Part shown: positions 1 to 9,500 of the stretch, one piece after another
How positions within the stretch are numbered: position 1 is the first letter of the stretch
Layout of the letters: the number at the start of each line of letters is the position of its first letter
Position numbers and translations under genes: made by a program
DNA from: Bernardetia sp. MNP-M8
GTDB lineage: Bacteria > Bacteroidota > Bacteroidia > Cytophagales > Bernardetiaceae
NCBI RefSeq assembly: GCF_037126285.1
Contig: NZ_CP147012.1
Location: 4,238,676-4,302,675, forward strand
Direction: 5' to 3'
DNA length: 64,000 nucleotides
The notes under the pieces: model-generated
Database searches by the model: none
What the model was told of the DNA's origin: nothing
Seen by the model: only the letters and a program-made list of their open reading frames with translations

Positions 1-1
1 G

Positions 2-1054
2 CTCGGGCAGCTTGCTGATTATGTTCGTCAAGACCGTTTATCAATGATTCGTTCTAGTGCTTTTCGTTCTTTATTTTTGATTGTTTTAGTAGTAGGTGCA
101 ATTTATTTATATGTCAAAAAGACAATTCCTGCTATGGCTGCTTTTGCTTTGATTGCTCTTTTGGCTGTTGGAGATGTGTTTTTGATAGGAAAAAACTATC
201 TTCCTTCTTCAAAATTTGAAAAAGGAGCTGCACAAGCTACTATGAATCCTGCACCAGTTGATGTAGAAATTCTTAAAGATAAAGATTTAGGTTATAGAGT
301 GATGTCGCTTCAAAATTTCCAACAAGAGACACATACTTCTTATTTTCATCGTTCTATTGGTGGATATTTTGCTGCCAAAATGCAACGTTATCAAGATTTA
401 TTAGAGAGACCTTTAGGACAAGAACAAGGCTTTATTATGTCTTCTCTTCAAGCACAAAAACGACCTGATTTTGCTCAAACGCCTGTTTTGAATATGCTCA
501 ATACTCGTTATATTACGTATGGAATGCAAAAAGAACAAATGCTTTTCAATCCGAATGCGTACGGAAATGCTTGGTTTGTTTCTAAAATAAATCAAGTAAA
601 TAGCCCTGATGAAGAAATGGATGCTTTGATGAGTGCAAGTACAGCAAAAGCAATTAATTTAGAAGAAATAGCTATTTTAGATAAGTCAAAATTTAATGTT
701 GCAAAAACTGACTTTCAAAAAGATAGTACAGCAACTATAAAACTGACAAAATATGATTCAAAGGTTTTAGAGTATGAAAGTAATAATTCAAATGATGGTT
801 TTGGTGTATTTTCAGAAATCTATTATCCAAAAGGCTGGACTGCTACTATTGACGGACAAGAAGCAAATATTGTTTCTGTCAATTATGTTCTTCGTGGCTT
901 AGAAATTCCGAAAGGAAAACACAAAATTGTCTTTACTTTTGAATCTGACTCCTACAAAACAGGCGCACTAATTACTCAAATTTCTTCTTGGCTTGTCTTA
1001 CTTGTTGTTTTGATTAGCTTAGGAATGGGAATTAAGAAGCAATTAGGAAGTTAG
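2..1054 (+). CDS. YfhO-like membrane protein, C-terminal part
   Basis: The reading frame is open to the left edge, so this is the 3' end of a longer gene. An internal ATG at 44 is not the true start, since in-frame codons precede it without a stop. What is visible: two hydrophobic segments near the beginning (about residues 8-26 and 28-50 counted from that ATG), a long extracytoplasmic stretch, a beta-rich domain with YYPKGWTATIDG followed by VLRGLEIPKGKHKI, and a last membrane segment before the stop. This ending is typical of YfhO family proteins, large multi-pass membrane proteins thought to act as glycosyltransferases in lipoteichoic acid or surface-glycan decoration; in Bacteroidota the substrate is unknown. 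A clear terminator follows at 1082. The family call is by recognition of the C-terminal motif pattern; the function is inferred. Confidence 0.75.
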   Translation, partial: LGQLADYVRQDRLSMIRSSAFRSLFLIVLVVGAIYLYVKKTIPAMAAFALIALLAVGDVFLIGKNYLPSSKFEKGAAQATMNPAPVDVEILKDKDLGYRVMSLQNFQQETHTSYFHRSIGGYFAAKMQRYQDLLERPLGQEQGFIMSSLQAQKRPDFAQTPVLNMLNTRYITYGMQKEQMLFNPNAYGNAWFVSKINQVNSPDEEMDALMSASTAKAINLEEIAILDKSKFNVAKTDFQKDSTATIKLTKYDSKVLEYESNNSNDGFGVFSEIYYPKGWTATIDGQEANIVSVNYVLRGLEIPKGKHKIVFTFESDSYKTGALITQISSWLVLLVVLISLGMGIKKQLGS

Positions 1055-1081
1055 AATATAAATTGAATTATGAAACAAAAT

Positions 1082-1116
1082 AAAAAAGCTCAAATAAATC
1101 TTATTTGAGCTTTTTT
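1082..1116 (+). terminator. Intrinsic terminator after the YfhO-like gene
   Basis: Inverted repeat with arms AAAAAAGCTCAAATAA and TTATTTGAGCTTTTTT around a three-base loop, ending in a T-run. It lies 28 bases after the stop codon. Confidence 0.85.
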
Positions 1117-1216
1117 ATTGCACGAATGATAATTAAAAAGAATATAAGTTTGCAAAAGAGCAAGAATTTTATACATTTAACGTTTATTAAAAAATGCAAC
1201 AAAATTCTATTCTCAC

Positions 1217-2629
1217 ATGATTAAAAAAGATATAACGGAATTATCTGCTATTGATATTCTAAAAGGTATAAAAAAAAATGAATTTAAAATTTCTGAAGTT
1301 ATAGATGCTCATATTTCTAAAATTGAAGAAATTAATCCTACCCTAAATGCAATGGCTTTTCCATTGTACGAACAAGCAAGAGAAAAAGCAAAAGAGTTAG
1401 ATAATAAAAGCAACAATAAAGAAAAAGATAAAAAATTACCTCTTTTAGGATTGCCAGTAACAGTGAAAGACCACGTACAAGTAAAAGGAGGAGTTTCTAC
1501 ATTTGGTCTTAAAGGCTTGGCAGGCAATGTCAATCAAACTAATTCTACTATTGTTCAGCGTTTGGAAGATGCAGGTGCTATCGTTTTGGGATGTAGTAAT
1601 ATGGCAGAATTTGGTGGAGCTTACGAAACTGATAATTTAATTTATGGCAGAACAAATAATCCTTATGACACAAATCGCACTTCAGGTGGAAGTAGTGGAG
1701 GAGAATCAGCTTTAATTTCAGCGCAAGGTTCTCCGTTAGGAATTGGAACAGATGCAGGTGGAAGTATTCGTGTTCCAGCTCATTATACAGGAATTGTAGG
1801 AATAAAACCTACTCGTGGACGTGTTCCTCTGACTGGAATTTTGCCTGAAACAAATGGAATGATTAGTTTTTTGGCGTATGTTTCACCAATGGCTCGTTAT
1901 GTAGATGATGTTGAATTTGTTTATCATCAGCTTATTGGAAATGATGGACAAGACCCACGCTCTATTACTTATCCATTAGTGTCCAGTAAAAAAATAGATA
2001 TAAAAAAGCTCAAAGTAGCTTATTATACAGGTTTTGAAGGAATTGTAGAAATTGATTCGGATACATTACAAACGGTAACTAATGTAGTTGAAGCACTCAA
2101 AAAAGATACACATTCAGTAGAAGAAATAAATCCTATTTTTTTAGAAAAAGCATTTTCTACTTGGTTTACACTTTTCGCTGGAGGAGGAGGAAGTATGCCT
2201 ACAAAATTTGCGCTAGAGCAATTTTTTAATACAACAGAATATGGAATTGTTTTGCAAAAACTTTTTGCTGAAATGGATAAACCTGAAAATATAGTTTCTT
2301 TAACTGATTTTCAGATGTTTTTAATGCAATGGGATATTATTACAAAACAACTTCTCAGAGTTTTTCAACAAGCTGATGTTATTATCTCTCCTGTTACGAT
2401 GAGTGCAGCTCCTTTACATGGAACAACGTATGATTCTATAAGTGATTTTGTTTATACCCAGATTCATAATCTTTCTGGTTTGCCTACTTTAGTAGTTCGT
2501 TGTGGAACTTCGAAAGAAGGTTTGCCTATTGGTGTTCAGATTACAGCAAATAGGTTTAGAGAAGATATTTGTTTCGCTGTTGGAAAGCATTTAGAAGGTA
2601 TTTTTGGTGGATATAAAGCTCCTAAATGA
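1217..2629 (+). CDS. Amidase signature family enzyme
   Basis: This is a 470-residue amidase of the AS family, which hydrolyses amide bonds with a Ser-cisSer-Lys triad. All three residues are visible with the spacing seen in the family: Lys84 (in VTVKDH), Ser159 (in TSGGSSGGES) and Ser183 (in DAGGSIR). The glycine/serine-rich signature and GIVGIKPTRGRVP follow as expected. There is no signal peptide, so it should be cytoplasmic. It resembles fatty-acid-amide-hydrolase-like and general amidases more than GatA: no gatB or gatC is nearby, so a role in Glu-tRNA amidation is unlikely, and the substrate cannot be told. It stands alone between terminators. The start ATG is preceded by an AT-rich leader without an obvious ribosome binding site, as is usual in this phylum. 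Confidence 0.9.
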   Translation: MIKKDITELSAIDILKGIKKNEFKISEVIDAHISKIEEINPTLNAMAFPLYEQAREKAKELDNKSNNKEKDKKLPLLGLPVTVKDHVQVKGGVSTFGLKGLAGNVNQTNSTIVQRLEDAGAIVLGCSNMAEFGGAYETDNLIYGRTNNPYDTNRTSGGSSGGESALISAQGSPLGIGTDAGGSIRVPAHYTGIVGIKPTRGRVPLTGILPETNGMISFLAYVSPMARYVDDVEFVYHQLIGNDGQDPRSITYPLVSSKKIDIKKLKVAYYTGFEGIVEIDSDTLQTVTNVVEALKKDTHSVEEINPIFLEKAFSTWFTLFAGGGGSMPTKFALEQFFNTTEYGIVLQKLFAEMDKPENIVSLTDFQMFLMQWDIITKQLLRVFQQADVIISPVTMSAAPLHGTTYDSISDFVYTQIHNLSGLPTLVVRCGTSKEGLPIGVQITANRFREDICFAVGKHLEGIFGGYKAPK

Positions 2630-2639
2630 AATTAGATTT

Positions 2640-2678
2640 ATGAAGTTAGAGTTTAGTTTTTCTAAAATCTAACTTCAT
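2640..2678. terminator. Hairpin between convergent genes
   Basis: Eleven-base perfect arms (ATGAAGTTAGA at 2640-2650, TCTAACTTCAT at 2668-2678). It lies between the stop codons of the amidase (+) and the lipoprotein gene (-) and could serve both; the T-run is weak. Confidence 0.6.
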
Positions 2679-2698
2679 ATAAATTTTAGAATTAAAGA

Positions 2699-3271
2699 TT
2701 ATTCAACTGTTACATCAAACTCTACTTCAATATCTGTTTCTCCTCCTGCGTTTGTAATGTCTCCATCACTTACACCACTTGCTGTTTTAGTTGGTTCATG
2801 ACGTAAAGTAATACGTAATTTTCCTTGAGAAACTTCACCAGTTGTAACTTTAGTTTTCAAACCTACTGGATTTGTGCCATCTGTATCAGCATAAGCTACT
2901 GTAGCATTCAAGCCACCTGTTGTAGCAAAGAAAAATTGATGCTCATCATCTTCTTCTTCAATTTCTGCTGTGATGCTTTCAGCAGGACTTTCTATTTCAT
3001 TTAATAAATCAATAGAACCATTATAAACTGTATTGGCAGCTAATGTTCCTCCTGTAATTGTAGGAGCAGTTCCACCCTCACCATCCAAATCTTTAAAAGA
3101 CAGAATGACAGCATTTCCTCCAGCTTCTGGAATTAGTGTATAAGTAAGTGTTGTAATTAATTCTTCTTCGTTAGGAATTATTGGATCTTCATCATCTTTA
3201 CAAGAAGAAAATAAAACTAGACTAGAGAAAAATAAAATTAGAAATGAAAATACATTTTTTGATAAAATCAT
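2699..3271 (-). CDS. Surface-type lipoprotein under a putative metal-responsive operator
   Basis: This is a 190-residue lipoprotein of unknown function. I chose the ATG at 3271, not one further upstream at 3331, because the predicted promoter -7 element (3342-3349) places the transcript start near 3335 and because the protein then opens with a proper type II signal peptide ending in FSSC. The cysteine is followed by KDDED, matching the acidic lipoprotein export signal that sends lipoproteins to the outer-membrane surface in Bacteroidota. The mature part is acidic and beta-rich, with no known catalytic motif. Its promoter carries two copies of the palindrome also found at the AztD-like gene beside it (3316-3330, 3368-3382), so the two are probably co-regulated, plausibly by zinc. 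A role in metal acquisition is inference. Confidence 0.75.
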   Translation of the reverse strand: MILSKNVFSFLILFFSSLVLFSSCKDDEDPIIPNEEELITTLTYTLIPEAGGNAVILSFKDLDGEGGTAPTITGGTLAANTVYNGSIDLLNEIESPAESITAEIEEEDDEHQFFFATTGGLNATVAYADTDGTNPVGLKTKVTTGEVSQGKLRITLRHEPTKTASGVSDGDITNAGGETDIEVEFDVTVE

Positions 3272-3315
3272 AGCATTAAAAAATTGAGAGAATATAAAAT
3301 AAAAATTGTTATAAA

Positions 3316-3330
3316 TGCAACTATGTTGCA
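3316..3330. promoter_or_regulatory. Putative zinc-regulator operator, copy 1
   Basis: Perfect-arm palindrome TGCAACTATGTTGCA (six-base arms, three-base centre). It lies just downstream of the predicted -7 element of the lipoprotein gene, around the transcription start, where a repressor would block initiation. Confidence 0.65.
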
Positions 3331-3341
3331 AGTAATGACTG

Positions 3342-3372
3342 CAAATATAAAGTTGATTTCTTACAAATGCAA
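3342..3372 (-). promoter_or_regulatory. Bacteroidota-type promoter of the lipoprotein gene
   Basis: Read on the minus strand: TTG (3372-3370), 20 bases, then TATATTTG (3349-3342), matching the TTG / TAnnTTTG consensus of the phylum's primary sigma factor. The -33 part lies inside operator copy 2. Confidence 0.65.
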
Positions 3373-3382
3373 CTGCGTTGCA
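3368..3382. promoter_or_regulatory. Putative zinc-regulator operator, copy 2
   Basis: Palindrome TGCAACTGCGTTGCA with six-base perfect arms. It overlaps the predicted -33 element of the lipoprotein promoter. Its centre is 52 bases from copy 1. Confidence 0.65.
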
Positions 3383-3612
3383 ATTATTTTTTTTTAATAG
3401 AAAATGAGTTTGATATGTTTTTATGATTCAATTTGTGTATTTGTTTCCTTAGAAATGAACTTTTAAACTTTCTCAGAAGCGTGATTTGTTTAAAATATTA
3501 TGCTTCTGAGGAAGATTTTTTCAGTTCTGAGCAATTGAGTACACATTTAAAACCTAATAAAATTTTTAAATACTGTACTATCTACATTTTGACAAAATAG
3601 AATAAAGCTAGT

Positions 3613-4818
3613 TTAGTCATGTCCTTTGCTAGTTTCTGTACCCAAAATAACTAGGTTAGTTGGCGTACCACCTACTTTAAATTTAGTGATATTTGATAAA
3701 TTTGAGGTTTGTATTTGCATAATTTCACCTGTATTGGGAGAGGCTATATAAATATATTTTTGTGTACCAACGAGTTGTGGTTTTTGTGTCGCTGTTTTAT
3801 CTGTTTGATTTATTACAATAGCTTTATTTTTCAATGTTCCTGAAACAAGGTCAAAAATATGAAGTTCTCCACTATAAAGTAAAACTAACAAATTAGCACC
3901 TTCATAATCTACTTTACACTGCATAATATCTGTATTTTCTATAATTGGTGTAACTTTATCTGCTTGTATATCAATAAAATAAGCACCTTTTGCAGCAGTA
4001 TAACCAATAAATTTGCCTACTTTTTTACCTTCCAAAATTGTCCCAAACCAAGCTGTTTCAAAGTTTTCAGGATGATTGATTAATTTTTGTTCACCGTCGC
4101 TTCCAACTACTAATATTCCACTTGCAGAGCCAAAAACAGCAAATTTTCCATTTGTAGCGTTGCCATGAATACCTTTTGTTTGTATGGTTGATGGGGCTAT
4201 CAATGTACCGTCTGTGTTTATAATTTTTACTCTTTCTGGCAAAGTACCAGCTATTGAACCGTCTTTTTCGGTAATGGCATACGATCCATTATCAAATTTT
4301 GCCATAGCTCCATGGTGAGCATCATTGCCTACTTGAACGGATGTCATTTTCATACCTGAAATGTGAAAATCATTTTCATTGGCAGTAAGTAAAGTACCAT
4401 CACCGTCATTAAAAACAGCAATTTCACTACCATGTGATTTAAAATGGGTCGGTAAAATACCACTACCTGTTATAGCTCCGAATTTAGGCGTACCTTTTAT
4501 ATCTACGTGGTCACTGTGAGTTTCGAAACCTGTATCAAAAGTTTCTACAAAGTTCTCAGCACGATGCACTAAAACAGCAAAACGTCCTGATGAAGTGGCA
4601 TAAAGTGCTGATTTAGCAAATTTAGCATCGTAATTTCTAATGAGTCCTGTTTGGGGAGTTATCAAAGATAACTGGTTGGTGTTTGCATCACTTACCAAGA
4701 GATTAATAAATTTGAACTCTTTTGCATCAGTTGTAGGAACAACTTCATCATTTTTTTGACAACTAGAGAGAATAGAAATAGCTAAAACTGCAAGACTTAA
4801 TTTTTTTAAAATGTTCAT
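3613..4818 (-). CDS. AztD-like zinc metallochaperone lipoprotein
   Basis: This is a 401-residue protein with a lipoprotein signal (lipobox ISILSSC, Cys20, followed by QKNDE, an acidic surface-export-like tail). The body reads as a beta-propeller with short repeats and conserved histidines: HSDH (101-104), LPTHFKSHG (His125, His129), NDAHHG (168-169), KGIHGNAT (His218) and FAVFGSASGILVV. This pattern and order match AztD, the periplasmic zinc chaperone known to hand zinc to the AztABC importer in Paracoccus. No aztABC genes lie nearby, so the partner is unknown; being lipidated rather than soluble also differs from the classic protein. Two copies of the TGCAA-N3-GTTGCA palindrome cover its promoter, as expected for a gene turned on under zinc starvation. 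The family call is by motif recognition; zinc binding is inferred. Confidence 0.75.
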   Translation of the reverse strand: MNILKKLSLAVLAISILSSCQKNDEVVPTTDAKEFKFINLLVSDANTNQLSLITPQTGLIRNYDAKFAKSALYATSSGRFAVLVHRAENFVETFDTGFETHSDHVDIKGTPKFGAITGSGILPTHFKSHGSEIAVFNDGDGTLLTANENDFHISGMKMTSVQVGNDAHHGAMAKFDNGSYAITEKDGSIAGTLPERVKIINTDGTLIAPSTIQTKGIHGNATNGKFAVFGSASGILVVGSDGEQKLINHPENFETAWFGTILEGKKVGKFIGYTAAKGAYFIDIQADKVTPIIENTDIMQCKVDYEGANLLVLLYSGELHIFDLVSGTLKNKAIVINQTDKTATQKPQLVGTQKYIYIASPNTGEIMQIQTSNLSNITKFKVGGTPTNLVILGTETSKGHD

Positions 4819-4857
4819 TTTTGTGGTTAAATTAGATAATATATATTGTCGCCTAGA

Positions 4858-4872
4858 TGCAATAATGTTGCA
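4858..4872. promoter_or_regulatory. Putative zinc-regulator operator, copy 3
   Basis: TGCAATAATGTTGCA, one mismatch between arms. It overlaps the -7 element (4871-4878) of the minus-strand promoter of the AztD-like gene. Confidence 0.65.
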
Positions 4873-4903
4873 AATATAAAACTAAATGCAACAATGTTGC
4901 AAA
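4871..4903 (-). promoter_or_regulatory. Promoter of the AztD-like gene
   Basis: On the minus strand TTTG (4903-4900), 21 bases, TATATTTG (4878-4871). Both elements are overlapped by a copy of the palindrome, a classic repressor arrangement. Confidence 0.7.
4887..4901. promoter_or_regulatory. Putative zinc-regulator operator, copy 4
   Basis: TGCAACAATGTTGCA, six-base perfect arms. It overlaps the -33 element of the AztD-like gene promoter; its centre is 29 bases from copy 3. Confidence 0.65.
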
Positions 4904-4909
4904 TATTTT

Positions 4910-4940
4910 TTTGAAGGATAGTAGATTTGATGTATTTTTG
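4910..4940 (+). promoter_or_regulatory. Promoter of the THUMP-like methyltransferase gene
   Basis: TTTG (4910-4913), 19 bases, TATTTTTG (4933-4940), close to the Bacteroidota consensus and 28 bases before the ATG. It starts nine bases after operator copy 4, so the divergent gene may also feel that repressor. Confidence 0.65.
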
Positions 4941-4967
4941 TAGTCTTATTTATCCAATTTTATATCT

Positions 4968-6305
4968 ATGAAACCTATTTTGTCTAGTTTATCCTTATCA
5001 GAAAATTATCCCAATTACAATGCGCTTTTACAAGATGATATTCAGAGTTTTATAGAAGAAAATAAAGACAAAAAAATTACGCAAACACTTCTCAATCTTC
5101 CCAAAGAATATCAAGGGTTACAGATAGAAATTGGTAATCAAATCAAATCACTTCAAAAATCAAAGTCAAAACTTGCTCTTTGGTATGCTTCTGATAATAT
5201 TATTTTTCCTCCTTCTTTATCCATAGAACAGGCTTCTTCTGAAATTACGGCAGAGTACAAGGCGAGTTTAATAGAAAACAATGATAAAATAAATGGCGAA
5301 AATCAAACTCTTGTAGATTTGACAGGAGGAATGGGAGTAGATAGTTTTTATTTTTCCAAAAAAGTAAAAAAGGTTATTTATATAGAACAAAATGAGCTTT
5401 TGGCAAATATAGCAAAGCATAATTTCGAACAGTTGGGGGCAAAAAATATAGAAGTGCTTTGTGGTAATTCGGAAGATTTTTTAGAAAAAGCAAGAAATGA
5501 AAATATAGTCTTTGACTGGATTTATCTTGACCCTGCTCGTAGAGATAATATACAAAAGAAAGTTTTTTTGCTAGAAGACTCTCAGCCAAATATGGTTGAG
5601 TTATGGAAGTCTTTTAAAGATGTTGGTAAAAAATGGCTTCTCAAGACAGCTCCTTTATTGGATATTCAATTGGTTATCAATAGATTAACTCATATAAAAA
5701 AAGTAGAGGTAGTAGCTCTTAAAAATGAATGTAAAGAGGTTCTGTATCAGCTTGATAGCTCTAATAGTTCTCTTGGAAAGGCAGATAGTGAAAAAATAGG
5801 TATAAGTGCAATAAACTTACACGAACAAAATTTTTCAGAAGAAAATTTTGAAAAAACTCAAATAGAAAGTTTTGATTTTCTTTTAGAGTCAGAAAAGGAA
5901 ATTTTTATTGATTATTCTATAAAAAATGAAATTCAAAATTTTTTGTATGAGCCTAATGTAGCTGTTTTAAAGGCAGGAGCTTTTAAAAGTATTGCTAAAA
6001 AATATCAATTAAATAAATTTTCTAGTAATACTCATTTGTATACTTCACAAAAATTAAAAAAAGATTTTGTAGGCAAAATATTTAAAATAACAGAAGTAAT
6101 TTCTTTTTCTAAGAAGGAAGTTAAAAGAAAATTTGGTAAAAAACAACTTAATGTTGTTACTCGTAATTTTCCCATGAGTGTAAAAGAGCTAAGAAAACAA
6201 TTTTCTGTTTTAGAAGGAGATAATCAATTTTTGTTTTTTACTACTATTACCTCAAAATCTGTAGATGAAAAAATTGTCATTTTATGTGAAAAAATAAAAT
6301 CCTAA
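4968..6305 (+). CDS. Class I SAM methyltransferase with THUMP-like C-terminus
   Basis: This 445-residue cytoplasmic protein has a Rossmann methyltransferase core: LVDLTGGMGVDSF at about residues 115-127 is the SAM-binding motif I, an acidic motif (YIEQN) follows, and DWIYLDPARRD is the motif IV region. The C-terminal third (FLYEPNVAVLKAGAFK through RNFPMSVKELRK) matches the THUMP-like domain found in a conserved Bacteroidota family annotated as RNA methyltransferases. The target RNA and base are not known. The gene is single, divergent from the AztD-like gene, with its own promoter at 4910-4940. The 293 bases that follow its stop contain no gene that I can see. Confidence 0.85.
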   Translation: MKPILSSLSLSENYPNYNALLQDDIQSFIEENKDKKITQTLLNLPKEYQGLQIEIGNQIKSLQKSKSKLALWYASDNIIFPPSLSIEQASSEITAEYKASLIENNDKINGENQTLVDLTGGMGVDSFYFSKKVKKVIYIEQNELLANIAKHNFEQLGAKNIEVLCGNSEDFLEKARNENIVFDWIYLDPARRDNIQKKVFLLEDSQPNMVELWKSFKDVGKKWLLKTAPLLDIQLVINRLTHIKKVEVVALKNECKEVLYQLDSSNSSLGKADSEKIGISAINLHEQNFSEENFEKTQIESFDFLLESEKEIFIDYSIKNEIQNFLYEPNVAVLKAGAFKSIAKKYQLNKFSSNTHLYTSQKLKKDFVGKIFKITEVISFSKKEVKRKFGKKQLNVVTRNFPMSVKELRKQFSVLEGDNQFLFFTTITSKSVDEKIVILCEKIKS

Positions 6306-6598
6306 GTTTTCATGAAAACACACAATTCAATAAAAATCAAAATAGTTAATTGCATTGTTTTCTTACACTCCATCAAATCTACTTTGTTTGTTCACATTCA
6401 AGTAATATAAAGTAGTTAATTTTGTGAATAATAGATTTGGGTAACACTCAGTCTAAAATGTTTGTCAAATGCTGATTTTTTACCTTCTAGACTCTTAAAA
6501 TTTAGAATTTAAAAACTGATTTAATAAATTTATTTTATTCTGTCTTCACTACTCAATAAAATTTTTCTTTTTTATTAACAATTTATTAATATTTGATT

Positions 6599-9500
6599 AT
6601 GCGAACAGCATTACTTCAAAAGTGGCTTTTATCAAGCCTAGTAATTGTGTTAGGAATTTTATTTTCAATTCCTACTGCTCTTGCACAAGACGTATTTATT
6701 TCAGAATATGTAGAAGGAAGTAGCAATAATAAAGCTATTGAAATCTATAATCCGACGGCAGCAACTATCGATTTGGCTACTGAGAATTATTTTATAGAAA
6801 GCTACAATAATGGTAGCACTACAGTAACTACCTCTGTAGCTCTTACAGGAACATTAGCTCCAAATTCGACTTTTGTACTAGCTCATGGTAGTGCAACTAT
6901 CTTTACTTCTCCTGATCAAACCACTACGGTAGGTTGGTTTAATGGAGATGATGCTGTTGTTTTGAGAAGAGGAGCTACTCAATTAGATGTAATTGGACAG
7001 ATTGGTGTTGATCCAGGTTCGGAATGGGGAACAGGAGTAGTATCTACAGCTAACAATACGCTTCGTAGAAAAACTACTATTTGTACAGGTGATGTAGATG
7101 GCACAGATGTATTTGATCCTTCAATAGAATGGGATGGATTTGCTCAAGACGAGGCTAGTGGCATAGGTACACATACAGCTACTTGTACCGTTCCAACTCT
7201 ATTTTTCTCAGAATACATAGAAGGTTCTAGTAATAATAAAGCTTTAGAAATTTATAATCCTACAGGTGCTTCAGTAGATTTGACAGATTATGTAATAGAA
7301 CTTTATACAAATGGTAACACTACTATTCAAAATTCATTAGACTTGACAGGTACTCTTGCAGCAGGTGCTACTTATGTTATAGCAAACGCAGGCGCAGTTG
7401 CTGCTGTAACAGGAGCTGCAGATATTACAAGTAATATTACTTTTTATAACGGAGATGATGTACTTTTATTAAAGGAATCAGGTACAGTTATAGATGCTAT
7501 CGGACAGTTAGGTGTAGACCCAGGTAGTAGTTGGGCTGTAGGTACAGGTGCTACTGCTAACTTTACTTTGCGTCGTAATTGTTCTATTACCTCTGGTGAT
7601 ACTGACGAAACAGATGCTTATAATCCTCCAGCAGGGGAATGGGATATATTTCCAATAGATACATTTGATGGATTAGGTGAGCACTGCCCAACACAACTTA
7701 TAAATATAACAGGAACACCACTTACAGCATTTACAACAACTGCTTTAAATATTCCTTCTGCTGAACAGTCTTATCAAGTAAGTGGAACAGCTCTTACTAC
7801 TGATATTACAATTACTGCTCCTGCAAATTTTCAAGTATCACTTACTACTGGAGCAGGTTTTGGAAATAGTGTAACAGTTGCTTTTGCTGATGCAAATGCA
7901 GGAAATACTACTATTTTTGTTCGTTATTTACCTACTGCTGGTACTTCTCATTCTGGAGATGTTGCAAATGCAAGTACAGGAGCAACTACTCAAAATGTAG
8001 CTGTTACAGGGACAGTACCTCCTTCTTTGATGGATATTGCAACTGCTCGTACTCGCCCTGTTGGAGAAATAGTAACTATTGAAGGTGTTTTGACGGTTGC
8101 TGACCAGTTAAATGGTCCTGCATTTATACAAGATGCAACAGGTGGTATTGCTATTTTTGATTCTCAAGTACATGGTGGAGCGTTTCCTATTGGTCAGAGA
8201 CTTAGAATTACAGCAACACGTGCTGATTTTAATAATCAAATTCAACTTTCTAGTGTAACTGCTTTAACTGATTTAGGTGCAGCAACGCCAGTTGTTCCTC
8301 AAGTAATTACACTTGACCAACTTGATGCACACAGAGGAGAATTAGTTAATATTGTAAGTGTTACTTTTCCAGATCCAAATACATTTTTATTTGGAAACTC
8401 TAACTATACAGTTACTAATGGAGCAAATTCAGGTGATGTACGTATAGATGGGGATACTGATTTGGCAGGAAGAACGCAACCTACTACTTGTGATGTTACG
8501 GGTGTAGTGGCTTACTTCCAAACAGCTTCACAACTGATTCCTCGTTTTCAAGCAGATTTACCTTGTACGAATCCTTATGTTTCGCCTTCTAACTCTACTG
8601 TCACAGCTTGTATTGATTTGCCTAAGACATTAGAGATTTCTACTTATAATGTAGAATGGTTTGGCTATGCTCAATCAAATACACCTTCTGGAAATACTTC
8701 TCCTGCTGAGCAAAAAGCAGCTGTGAAAGCAGTACTAGAAGCTCAAAATTCTGATATTTATTTCTTAGAAGAGATAAATAATACTGACTTGATGGGAGAA
8801 ATTGCTGCCGAACTTACAGCATCGACACCAGATACATGGGATACTTTATTCTCTTATTATACTTCTTACGCAGCTACTTCTCCAATAGCTGAAACTCAGA
8901 AAGTAGGATTTTTATATAAATCGAATATTATTACTCCTCAGTTTAGTTATGCAATGCACAGTAGTATTCATCCTTATTACAATGGTGGAGATGCTTCTGC
9001 TCTTGCTGGATACCCAGAAGCAGACAAAACTCGTTTTTGGGCTAGTGGACGTTTACCATTTATGATGCGTGCTGATGTTGCATTAAATGGAGGTACAGAA
9101 GAAGTAAACTTTATCGTTCTTCATTCTCGTTCAGGTTCTGCTCAAGATAGATATGATATGCGTCGTTTTGATGTATCTTTATTACAAGATTCAATTTCTG
9201 CTTGGCTTGGAAGCGATAAGGTAATTATGGGTGGAGATTACAATGATGATGTTGATGAGTCTATCTATGAAGTAGGAGGAGTTCCTCAACTTACATCTTA
9301 TGATGCTTTCACTAGTCGTCCAAATGATTATACAATTTTATCTAAAGCATTGAGTGACAACGGTTTCCGTAGTACAGTTGGTTTTAGTGATATGATTGAC
9401 CACTTGACAGTTTCGAATGAACTTGCAAATGGATATATTCCTAACTCTGTAAGTGTAGGTTATGAATATTATGATGGAGATTATGAATACACAACTTCGG

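Noticed and set aside
1217-2629. The amidase as GatA of the tRNA amidotransferase
   Set aside because: No gatB or gatC nearby and the sequence around the triad is of the general amidase type.
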